A DNA stretch of 64,000 nucleotides. Origin: Phoronis australis (Eukaryota > Phoronida > Phoronidae). The DNA is taken from contig NMRA01000342.1 in assembly GCA_002633005.1 (NCBI GenBank), forward strand, positions 54,033-118,032. The letters run 5' to 3'. Every line of letters begins with the position of its first letter. The stretch's first letter is position 1. Shown here piece after piece: positions 24,430 to 33,672 of this stretch. The position numbers and the translations under genes are program-made. The notes under the pieces are model-generated. The model was not told the origin of the DNA. It saw only the letters and a list, made by a program, of their open reading frames with translations, and made no database searches.

Positions 24430-26920
24430 GATCTTTTTGTGCAAATAAGTAATTGTGTGATTATGCGTGAACTCTCCTTTTTGATAAGTAATTTTATTTA
24501 CAAAACAGGGAAACCTGTGTTAATTGCCATTAATAGCATAATTTATCGGGCTTCAAGTTTGCTCTGAGCATGCAAACAGTCTATTGAAATTCGGTTGCAC
24601 GTTATAAAACACTAACATATTGTTTACGTGCTATGTTGAAATTTGCTTTATTGCTAGATGGCCAATGAGCATATTTGGGTGTTCAGTGTCGAACCCAGGC
24701 TAATTTGAGTCTAATAGTGATTTAGAGTTCAGATGGTATCTACCCCACCATCTTGTTGCGCCAACTAACAAACTTGTAAATTACAGAGTAGTATTTGATT
24801 GCTCAGCTAAGTGTGTCTGTCTGATGTACCGTGACAACTAATGACTGTAATGTATTACGCTTTTTGTGGTGGCCTAATGAGGATTTGTCTCAAGATCCGG
24901 TAGACTACCAGATGTTAGCCCAAATATTTGGAGAAACATCGTCTCCATGCACTTCCAGATATTGTGGCAAGCAAACTGTTGAGGATTTCGGAGGCGAACA
25001 TCATGATTTGACATAACAATTTCTAGGTCGACGTTTTGTTGAAATCTGTTGATTCAGAGTCCGGAGCTCTTCAACTAATAGAACAACTGGGTTATATAAA
25101 TGTCGAGAGCTGGGTTTCATTTCACTAGTAGTCACAATGTTCTTGTTAGCATTCCTGATTGTTCGAGGGCTCCGTCCGTTAAGGGTTTAAATCTTGATAA
25201 ATTGCCGATTGGTTATGCTTTTGGTGTTTAGTAGAATGTTGATAGCGACACATTTAGTTTTTGGGTTGTAGAGAACTCCTCCCTACGAGAAGAAGTATCT
25301 CGTCAATAGTAAGCTCTGTGTATGATCGTCTTGGTATAGCTTCCTCATCTATTTTGCCGGTAAACTGATTTCGCAGAAATTGTGCGTTGTGAAACTTGGA
25401 TGGGGTGAATTGATACCTGACGACATGGTGTGCCAGTGGAGAGGTAGGTTAGATTGTTTAACTAAGTTGAGTGTTATTGATATTCCCCACTGTTTTAAAA
25501 GAGGCCTGAACTACATGTTTCAGCATTTTAATATGAATTTTGAAAGTATAAAGGTTGGTTACTGGCATCCACATATTCCTAAAAGTGCACAGTATTTTTC
25601 TTTTTTACTTTGAAAAATAAAAACTTATTAGTTCCGTAAAGCCCCACTGCTAGAGTTGTTTTTCGTGACGTCACTGAGGCTGTCCAGTCGACAGATCAAA
25701 ATGTGCATACTCGCAACCTTTTTGTTTTTCTTTCCTGTTTCTTTGATTCATCCCAGGGCCTAGCCAGCCAGCCAGCTGTATGAACACTATCTTCAAAATA
25801 CAACTAGGTACCAGTAGCACTGTGTGTTGAGCTCCGTTAGACTTCGAAATTTCACATAGCCCGAGTAGATCTCCTCGTCACCTCATAGCGAAACTATCAA
25901 AATGTAGAGCTCTAAACCGGTAGGGGAGCGCGCAAATATCTGGGTGTCAACCAACACTCACCTTGCCAGCTGGAGCCATTTAAGAGAAAAACAATCTTGT
26001 AAGCGTTATTTTATTTCATAATTCTTCTGTAACAAAAAACAGTACGCTGAACACACGCTATTTCCTAAAACTTTGCGACATCTCTCGGGAAATGATGACA
26101 GCTTCGCAGGAGCAAATTTTTTTATGAAATTCGGTTACCTGGTATAAAAATACTAAAGACTTGTAGGGAAATGAAATCAGTTCTATTACTTTGTTGTGAC
26201 ATGTTAACCACTTCGAAGAACAGTTCGATCGCTTGGAGAAGAACAACTCGGGGAACGAAACTGGCCAATAAGGCAACAGGTGACCGTCGGCTCCGAAAGC
26301 CGACCTTATAGAGCGCACTCAAATTTCTTGGCAGCAGAGTGAACGACAGAACGCCAATTTTTTCAACACCAGTCAATAATTTATAGTTTACTCAAGGAAG
26401 AGTGCAATTTTTAATGACACTAATTTTGTGTCAGATTTTATTTGATCAGTTTTTACCCACGTCGGTGCAACGGCCGTTGTATATTTACTACACAGCTTGC
26501 ACCAAGGCAAGGCTACGCAGTCGGGGCCGATCCTGGCCCCTGCCGAGAACGGCATCGTTCCACTAATAGCCAACACTACACGGCAGTAAACTAATACTAT
26601 GAGCTTTTGAGAGCCAAGATCGCAGACGAATTATACACTGACATGAACCACAGTTCTGTAGCCAAAAGGTATCCCGACCCAATAAGCTTGATTTATGTTA
26701 TTGCCTTCACCCACGGTACAGTCTCAGTGACGTCAGACGCACGTTATCCAATAGAAATTAACATTGGAAAAACGCTTTTTTACAAAAATGTGAAAGAGTA
26801 ACAAAGTTGTGATTTCTGATATAGACTTTATTCACCAATTAAATTACATTAAAAATACATGTTATTGTACTACAGGAACATTTTAAGCCTATTTTATTTG
26901 ATGAGAGTTCAATTACATCA
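24430..26920. other. non-coding stretch, no gene seen
   Basis: Short ORFs only. A tiny ATG-plus-donor signal at 25956-25979 (minus strand) has no partner exon. Confidence 0.4.
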
Positions 26921-26975
26921 CAACTATTAGTAAATAATAGTTGGTCTATTTATACCGACCTCTAGTCTGTATACA

Positions 26976-27020
26976 CTGTCACGACGTCTCGGTCGGTCTC
27001 TTCTCCGGCCATCGTCAGGT
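26976..27020 (-). ncRNA. hammerhead-like motif at the 3' flank of the Penelope-like element
   Basis: On the minus strand CTGACGA (27012-27018) is followed by two arms that pair with one mismatch (GGCCGG and CCGACC) and then GAGAC, about where a hammerhead ribozyme has CUGANGA, helix II and GAAAC. The second core block deviates (GAGA rather than GAAA), and I could not define helices I and III. Penelope-like elements are known to carry hammerhead motifs in their terminal regions, so the position is suggestive. Treat it as a degenerate relic at most. Confidence 0.25.
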
Positions 27021-27070
27021 GTTCCCGCGTTCTTAGAACAACGAGCACGGATAAGTGGTGTGATCTTTTG

Positions 27071-27151
27071 TGCGAGGCAGGATTTGAACCCACAATTTCT
27101 GAAATTACAGATAATTCGAGTCCAGCACCTCAACCACTACACCACGGAGTC
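27071..27151 (-). mobile_element. tRNA-like SINE head or tRNA-like segment beside the Penelope element
   Basis: The minus strand reads GACTCCGTGGTGTAGTGG with a good A box and, 45 bases on, GGTTCAAATCC with a good B box. The acceptor ends do not pair, so it is not a functional tRNA. It lies between the endonuclease coding end (27258) and the hammerhead-like block, so it is either a SINE inserted in the element's 3' flank or part of that flank. Confidence 0.55.
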
Positions 27152-27257
27152 ATCCAATTATTTAGAGGGAATTTTATTATACTTAAACCTTCCTAAGTAG
27201 ACTGGGCCAGGTGTCACTTGGTTGTCTGCTTGGCTGACTGAGGACATTGCCTTGTAC

Positions 27258-27758
27258 TTACATGTATATGATGGCTTCCTTGATCTTTCTCTTGGTCCAA
27301 CCGGTTTCACTGTCAAGTATTGGGATGTTATTCCACTGGATGATGTATTGTTTCGACCACATGTGTTCTGCTACTCCTGATGAGGTATTACCTTCTCTAC
27401 AACACCTCTTATGCTCAGCAATTCTTGTCTCCAGTGGTGTTAATGTTTCACCGATATACGATTCACCACATTCACATGTTATTTCATAGATGACATTTTT
27501 CTTTTTTCCCATGTCAGTTCTTGGCTTGACTTTTGTCATTCGCCGACCCAGTGTGTCTGAGCTGCGGTATAATGTTCTTATTTTAAATTCTCTACATATG
27601 CGTCCTAGCTTCTCGGTTATTCCGGGTATATACGGTAAGCACATAGTCTGCAGTGGGCGTTCTTCTGCCACTTTGTCTTTCCTCTGCGATGTTAAAGCCG
27701 ACTTGATGAAATCCCTTGGGTAGCCATTTCTTTCGAATGTCTCCGTCAGGTTGGTCAT
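27258..27758 (-). pseudogene. PLE GIY-YIG endonuclease domain
   Basis: 166 codons open. The C-terminal half holds the nuclease: a Y-E-I-T-C-E-C-G-E-S-Y-I-G-E-T core (the GIY-YIG equivalent, with the second motif intact as Y-I-G), then the conserved R (T-R-I-A-E-H) and an H in A-E-H-M-W. The Cys pair before the core is typical of Penelope-type nucleases. The upstream portion is the thumb/linker segment, with N-G-Y-P near residue 12. It would nick target DNA to start reverse transcription. A likely single-base insertion near 27258 truncates the C-terminus. Confidence 0.8.
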
Positions 27759-27857
27759 TTCTGCTTGGAGTGTTGTATCACTGCAGATTTCCTTTGATCT
27801 TGATGCAAGGCATTTGATTTTACCCTTCTTGACTCCTTTGGTGTGGTTGGAGTTGAC

Positions 27858-28817
27858 TTACTTATAGTAGACTGACGTTGTTAACTGTCTTTCGACACGA
27901 GTCACTAGTACGTCTATGAATGGGAGACTATTATTTGTCTCTTCTTCCATTGTGAATCTAATTGTAGGCGCTATGTTATTCCGATGGTCAAGCAACTCTG
28001 ATGGATTTTCTGAGTCTTGGCTGAATATTGTGAATGTGTCATCAACGTATCGTTTCCACATCTTCGAGGGTCTGCTAGCTGAGCTGAGAGCTGTTTGTTC
28101 GAACCACTCCATGTACAAGTTAGCTAAGACTGGTGATAGTGGTGAACCCATTGCCATTCCTTGTGTCTGCTCGTAGAACTTGTCTTGGTATTGGAAGTAG
28201 GTGGTATTGACAGAGAATGTCACTAATTCCAGAATGGAGTCTGTTGGGAGGTTTACATCCTCTGATGGCTTGTGGTCATGTTCTAACTTTGACCTGAGTA
28301 ATGGGAGAACCTCTGCTGTTGGTACACATGTGAATAGGCTTTCGACATCAAAGCTCACCATGGTGTCATTTGGTGTAATGCTGACTGATGACAACATTGA
28401 CACGATGTGCTTCGAGTCCTTTACGTACGAGTCAGTTTTTTCAACTAGTGGAGATATGATGTTATTGACGAATCTAGCTAGTTGGTGGCAGGGAGAACCA
28501 ATGTTGCTTATAATTGGTCTCATCGGCATATCAGGTTTGCGTATCTTAGGTTTACCATACATGTGCGGGGCTGTTGGTTTGTTTGGGTTGATTCTCTGGA
28601 GTGTGTCACGTGAACCTTCTACAGTTTTCAGGAGGGATTTGATTTTTCTTTTTACGCTCTTGGTCTTGTCAGATTTTACTTCCTTGTGATGCCCGCTAGA
28701 TAGTAGATCAGTCATCTTCTTGTTGTAGTCATCCTTATTAAGTACTACTGTTGCATTGCCTTTGTCAGCTTGTAGGATGATGATGTTTTCATCCCGGGAT
28801 AGGCTACGTAGGGCCAT
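27858..28817 (-). pseudogene. PLE reverse transcriptase domain
   Basis: 319 codons open from the first Met. Landmarks in order are L-Q-A-D-K-G-N-A-T-V near residue 15-24, R-P-I-I-S-N near 101, S-F-D-V-E-S-L-F near 153 (first catalytic Asp), Q-G-M-A-M-G-S-P-L-S-P near 219 and Y-V-D-D-T near 257 (catalytic pair). The catalytic residues are intact, so decay is recent relative to the truncation. In PLEs this enzyme is the closest relative of telomerase reverse transcriptase. Here it lacks the N-terminal extension and is separated from its endonuclease by a stop. Confidence 0.85.
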
Positions 28818-28851
28818 GTCATCACACCTGTTTAAGTTGTTCCTTGCAAAA

Positions 28852-28926
28852 ATGGTACTTGATAAGGATGACTACAACAGGAAGATGACTGATCTACTAC
28901 CTAGCGGGCAATTCAAGGAAGTAACA
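28852..28926 (+). mobile_element. inverted fragment of the PLE reverse transcriptase
   Basis: The plus strand encodes V-L-D-K-D-D-Y-N-R-K-M-T-D-L-L, the counterpart of V-L-N-K-D-D-Y-N-K-K-M-T-D-L-L on the minus strand at about 28690-28745. The two form an inverted repeat separated by about 100 bp. The fragment passes directly into Bel/Pao sequence at 28927. Confidence 0.8.
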
Positions 28927-29368
28927 AGATTATGGTTGACTGCCCCGATGACGTCATAAAGCATTACTGGGAGTTGGAAACTATTGGAATCGACGAGCCC
29001 ACATGTTGCGACACAGAATTGTCATCATTCGACAGTTACCGGAAAACGCTACTACGCGATGACGTCACGGTACTGTACATCGCGACCCTACCATGGAAAC
29101 AAGACCACGAACCCTTGCCTACCAATTACGCAACACTCGCACTATGATCAAACGATTCACATCTGAGAATTTACATCATTATGACAACATAATACGAGAT
29201 CAACTACAACGCAAATTCATTGAAGAAGTCCACAACGACGATCCAACCACAAGTCATTATTTACCACATCACCCGGCACAAAAGGACTCAACCACAGCAC
29301 CTTTCCGGATAGTATGCGACTGCAGATTAAAGACCAACTCAGTTTCAACCAATGCCTGGACACTGGTG
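28927..29368 (+). mobile_element. Bel/Pao reverse transcriptase fragment, plus orientation
   Basis: The coding pieces match the minus-strand copy at 30950-31470: H-Y-W-E-L-E-T then D-E-P-T-C-C, R-K-T-L-L-R-D-D-V-T-V, L-P-W-K-Q-D-H, E-E-V-H-N-D-D-P-T-T and Y-L-P-H-H-P. Frame changes are present. The match ends at about 29368, where the opposite-strand Bel/Pao copy begins. The segment covers the start of the reverse transcriptase only. Confidence 0.8.
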
Positions 29369-30123
29369 AGGATTATACCATCAGTGTCCAAGAATAGATT
29401 TAATTGTTTGACAAGTGGCGCCTTTGATTTTGAATTTGGCTTCAGTTCTTGAAGTTCACTATAGAGTAGTACTCCGACTGTGCATTTAATCCACAGTAAA
29501 CTAGCTTGTTGCAGTTCCTTAACAATAACATAATTTGACGTGTTACGTACACGTCTAGTGAACCGCATAACATATGCTCTTACACGCAATAACTTGTTCA
29601 GCGTGGCACATCTGTTGATGTCCGATATGTTGTTCATTCCAATTTCGTCTGGCGATCCCAATAATGATGTGTTGATAGCTGCTAAAGGGTTGTCGCAGGT
29701 GCAATCCACATTTTCCCAAGACTCGCAAGTCGTTGTCAACACTGCAGTGAGTGGCAAATCGCCAAGCGTTAGCCATGATGGCCCGTGCCACCATAACGTA
29801 GATTTCTTCAGTTGATCAATAGTAATACCTCTAGTTAATAAATCCGCTGGATTGTCTTTGGTGGGGCAGTAATTTATAGAGTCAAACTTGGCAGATTTGA
29901 CTTCACAGACCCGGTTCTGAAAAAATATTGGTAATTGTTTCGTTCCTGTGATCCAATGGATTGCTATTTGACTGTCTAGCCAGAGAACCCGTTTGGTGAT
30001 GTTTAGCGAACTAGCAATAGATGCGGATACATAGTTTGCTAGCCTGGCTCCAACTAAAGCCGACATTAGTTCCAAGCGTGGGATGGTGATTTGTTTCAAT
30101 GTTTTAACACGCGTTTTGGCCAT
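29369..30123 (-). pseudogene. Bel/Pao RNase H region
   Basis: The open frame begins in the RNase H domain: I-P-R-L-E-L-M-S-A at about residues 13-21 with the catalytic Glu, W-L-D-S-Q-I-A-I-H-W-I at about 48-58 with the catalytic Asp, and D-N-P-A-D-L-L-T-R-G at about 90-99. The linker that follows ends in L-D-T-D-G-I-I, the usual lead-in to the integrase. Homology stops there, at the inverted junction, so the integrase is missing. Confidence 0.8.
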
Positions 30124-30189
30124 TATGATTGATGATTCTTCCTTTGTCGTGAGAAAACAGGCAGCTCCATATGCATCACTGCTGCTGTC

Positions 30190-31413
30190 CTAAAACATGT
30201 GCAGTTCGACGTCGTTGGATTCTTCGTTGAAATATCGACGATTACATGTTGTCGTACGAGCTTTTTGTAGGTCGGCGTTTAATGTTCGCCATTCTTCTGT
30301 TAATGATGCTGGCAGTTCGTCATCCCAACGGTAATTTTCTATCCACAGTTTTTGAATGAATATTTTAATCCGAACGTGCACGGACGACAGGACTCCGAGA
30401 GGGTCGAATAGCGATGATGTTGCACTTAAAACATCTTGTTTTGTTGGGGTGGTAGCGTCCAAAGGATGTGATGTGAATTTGTTCTCCTAAAACAATTCAT
30501 CGGTGGTGGTGTCCCATCGCATTCCTAGCAAATTGACTGTGGGGTTACTGTCTTATATGTTATCCTTAATAACCAGACTCCTTATTCGAGGGTCATTGGC
30601 AGCCCAAGAGCGTAAATGGAAGCCAGCTATGCCAAGTACCTCGTTGATTTCTGTGTAGTATTGGTTTGCTTTGCCTCGGGGAATGCTGCGTGCAATATTG
30701 TCAACATAAACATCATTAGTCACGTTGGTGAATGATGGTTTGTTTTCAATGTCCAAGTGATGTTTTAGCACCGAGTTTAGAATGAACGGTGAGAACGATG
30801 ATCCAAACAGTACAGAAGTGAAGCGTAGAACTTTGAAGTCACTGTTCCGATCGTGTGGATTGGACAGTCAGAGAAATTTGATGTAATTTCGGTCCTCCTA
30901 AGCTAACTTAACGTCGAGGAATGCCTTTTCAATGTCGCTTGTTTTGTGTACTCGGAAGAGTAGGAGAATACGAAATGCGATGTCTCCAAGCAGACATTCA
31001 CCTGTGTCCAGGCATTGGTTGAGACTGGGTTGGCCTTTCATTGAAGCGCTGCAGTCGTTTACTATCCCGATAGGTGTTGTGGTTGAGTCCTTTTGTACCG
31101 GGTGATGTGGTAAATAATGACCTGTGGTTGGATCGTCGTTGTGGACTTCTTCAATGAATTTGCGTTGTAGTTGTCCTTGTATAATGTTGTCATAATGCTG
31201 AAAATTCTCATGTGTGAATCGTTTGATCATAGCGCGAGTTCTGTGGTGTGCCATTACGTAATTGGTAGAAAAGGGATCGTGGTCTTGTTTCCATGGTAGG
31301 GTCGCGATGTACAGTACCGTGACGTCATCGCGTAGTAGGGTTTTCCGGTAACTGTCGAATGATGACAATTTTGTGTCACAACATGTGGGCTCGTCGATTC
31401 CACTTGTTTCCAA
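30190..31413 (-). pseudogene. Bel/Pao reverse transcriptase region in pieces
   Basis: Three open pieces on the minus strand carry the domain: 31413-30898 (P-H-H-P-V, then D-I-E-K-A-F-L-D-V near the end, first catalytic Asp), 30771-30553 (Y-V-D-N in place of the more usual Y-V-D-D) and 30462-30190 (S-L-F-D-P-L-G, the conserved block after the fingers and palm). Stops near 30897 and 30480 separate them. The Y-V-D-N variant may be natural in some Bel/Pao lines or may be a mutation here. Confidence 0.75.
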
Positions 31414-32190
31414 CTCTCAGTAATGCTTTGTGATGGCATCGGGGTTGTCAATGATAACCTTGAAAGAGGCTCATGTATTCAAGTGAGTCGGCAAGTGGGT
31501 GGGGCCGGAAAGCATGTATTCAAATTTGGTTTGGACGGCCGTTGGTCCATTGCCGCGAATGACGTGACCGCAGACAATGGTCCAGTAGAAATCAGCGCCA
31601 ATCAGGATGTCAATGTCGAATGCCGAACTGCTCACATGGTTGGCCAGGGCCCGGTCTCTAATCTTTGTACTGGAAACGAACTCGAAACTATTTTTGGCAA
31701 TTTCCCTGCTCCTTTTGTGCGAACTTAAGATAATCGGTTATCAGACTGTGCTCGAATACATTATAGTTTATGCATAGGAGTTTCTAGTTCAAGTTTGCCC
31801 TTGAACACACTTATATTCGTGCTACAAAATCGAGTAAAAACTCGAAATTTCGAGTTCAAACTCGAACTTATTGCTTTAATATTGGGCTTACAAACTGGGA
31901 AGTAAGGGCAATAAATTATCTACGTAAGTTATTGTGTACTCGAGCTTAGAACAATAGACACTTATCTTGAGTTCGCCCAATAGTAGAGTGGAAAGTGCCA
32001 AACATAATTTCGAGTTCCATTTCGAGTAAAAGGATTGGAGACCGGGCCCTGATCTAGTTGTTGTAGATACGGGTGTGCTGTCACCGTGAGCGGTACGTAA
32101 TTTCTCATAGGAGTGGAGGTTGGAATGATGAGTGTAGGAATCTCAATCGGTCCATCCCTTGAGTGCAGGCTGATTGATGTTACTGGTGTA
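31414..32190 (-). pseudogene. Bel/Pao peptidase region, split by an insertion
   Basis: The minus strand gives P-V-T-S-I-S-L-H-S-R-D-G-P near 32180-32140 and Y-V-P-L-T-V-T-A-H near 32090. After the inserted element (32051-31645) it resumes with L-A-N-H-V, then I-D-I-L-I-G-A-D-F-Y-W near 31605-31575, the landmark of the Pao peptidase family. A frame change and a stop occur before the reverse transcriptase. Confidence 0.7.
31645..32051. mobile_element. 407-bp inverted-repeat element inside the Bel/Pao peptidase
   Basis: Both ends read CAGGGCCCGGTCTC when each is read inward. The TIRs continue with AATC-TTTGTACT-like sequence, and the interior is full of TCGAGTT/AACTCGA words. It has no coding capacity. 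A diverged relative is at about 61672-62066. The CAGGG terminus is reminiscent of hAT elements, but I could not find an 8-bp target duplication. Confidence 0.75.
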
Positions 32191-32200
32191 GATTGAATTC

Positions 32201-33289
32201 ATAGCTAAATGTATGTTTAAAAAACTTTAATTGTATTTTCAGGCGATACACTGATTGAATGTCCACAAGACTATGAAGTCTGGAAACTTTTAAGATAAAG
32301 GAAAATTTTCCAAACTATGCCATGACACTCATAGTGATGATGACAATACGACAGTCTCCATAGAGGTGGGAAAAGAGTCATTGGGATCTGTTTGTGATGC
32401 TCAAAGTGATGATAGCAGGACATTTGATAATGGCGTAGCGAAATTACCAGGATCTGGCCTTACTAGTGATAGTGACAATGAATATTTTAATGATGTTTTT
32501 TGTGTCTTAAGCTATATAGTGCCACCTTCGTTCCCTAGGCTCTTCATCATCACCATAATCACTTCAGAACCTGAGTTTTGTTAATTAGACAATACAGTCA
32601 AATGGCATTGCAGTTTTTGCAGTTTAAACATCTTTAAAAATAACTGCTTTCAGTTATTGAGAATTGTAGTCACTATGTTTTAGAGATTTTGTATGAAGAA
32701 AGCAAACACGACTTAATCTAAAACTATAAAATTTTCGTTAATTACATTTTTAGTGGTAATTGTTACTAAGATGGTCGTATTATAAAATTGTGGTGACTGG
32801 AAGTCTGCTAAGATGCGCAGGATAAAACTGTTTACATGCATATCACAAGCATTGTTTCTATGCATGTATATGTATCCTCTATTTTTGGTGCCCATCACTT
32901 GATTTTAATTATATTTTGTGTATTCATAGTTCACTATGTGTAAGATCAATAAATGATTAAATGTTCATCTGAGAGAGTTTTTGTTAGCGAATTAAGCAAG
33001 AATGCCATTCACAATGGTGTCAACGTATTTGTAGAAGTGTATTTGTATCAAAGGTATTAACTTACACCGTAGAGCCTGACACAGATATTGTCATCTGCTC
33101 ACGTTTCAGAATAATAAACAATTAAAAGCATCCCACATTTCTAAGTTTGAAAGTGGTAAAATCTGTTGTGGACACATACATGTTATTAAAGTGGTCTTTG
33201 GAGGAGTGTATTTTGGCACATAAACCGAATGTGACACATATGTACATGCAGTTGCAGGGCTTGTATATTGGGTGGATTGTAAGAACAGT
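32201..33289. other. non-coding stretch, no gene seen
   Basis: AT-rich. A short ORF at 32366-32584 is rich in Ser and Asp but has no recognisable domain. Confidence 0.45.
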
Positions 33290-33672
33290 GGAAAACCGGG
33301 ATATATAATGTAGTGGGGCATATATCTAATGGGACATATAAAGTTGCGGGATATATATTGTATACACCTAACGGGACATATATACTTGCGGGATATATAT
33401 AGTGCTTGAGCATACACCTAGTGAGGTATATATAATTGCGGGATATATATTATATATACCCCCAGAACAAGGTCTCAAAAGTTTACCCCATTTCAAGGTT
33501 TCAGATAATAACCCCATATCTGCATGCAAACATGTATGCGTATGTATATGCCCCGGAACAATATATATCCCGCAACTATACATACCTCACTATGTATATT
33601 CCCCAGTGCAATATATAGCCCGCAAGTATATTTGTCCCGTTAGGTGTATACAATATATAGCCCGCTACTTTA
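33290..33672. repeat. inverted cluster of GCGGGATATATA units
   Basis: From 33298 to about 33460, units of the form GCGGGATATATA alternate with ACGGGACATATA and TACACCTA. From about 33556 to 33665 the same units occur as complements (TATATATCCCGC, TGTCCCGTTAGGTGTATA). The arms surround a unique centre of about 90 bp with ACCCCATTTCAAGG. The whole block would fold into a long AT-rich hairpin. Confidence 0.75.

Larger units (their letters stand above)
27183..28834 (-). mobile_element. Penelope-like retroelement (PLE), 5'-truncated and decayed
   Basis: Read on the minus strand, the element has reverse transcriptase (28817-27858), a short linker (27857-27759) and GIY-YIG endonuclease (27758-27258), the order typical of PLEs with endonuclease. 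The N-terminal part is missing. A stop codon follows the reverse transcriptase, and the linker that should join the domains looks shortened. The endonuclease frame is cut short by a one-base shift, after which the reading continues in another frame to about 27183. The 5' end runs straight into an inverted piece of the same element at 28852. Confidence 0.85.
29369..32200 (-). mobile_element. Bel/Pao LTR retrotransposon body, decayed and truncated
   Basis: On the minus strand the order is retroviral-type peptidase (about 32190-31450), reverse transcriptase (about 31450-30480) and RNase H plus downstream linker (30462-29369), as in Bel/Pao pol. Integrase, gag and LTRs are not seen. The peptidase is interrupted by a 407-bp inverted-repeat element (31645-32051). 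Stops and frame changes occur between all blocks, for example TGA in place of a Trp codon in H-Y-W-E near 31420. It is a dead copy, cut off at 29368 by an inverted piece of the same family. Confidence 0.85.

Noticed and set aside
25956-25979. Minus-strand ATG followed by five codons and a GTGAGT donor, like a tiny first coding exon (M-A-P-A-G-K).
   Set aside because: No following exon in a matching frame was found downstream on that strand, and an 18-nt exon can arise by chance.
27071-27151. A functional tRNA gene beside the Penelope element.
   Set aside because: A and B boxes are good but the acceptor stem does not pair and the anticodon arm is irregular; a SINE-type relic is more likely.
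27490-28959. Long plus-strand ORFs opposite the Penelope element (27490-27723, 27916-28176, 28201-28689).
   Set aside because: Antisense shadows of the reverse transcriptase and endonuclease frames.
33290-33672. A CRISPR-like repeat array.
   Set aside because: Units are inverted about a centre, variable, and lack regular unique spacers; this is eukaryotic DNA.
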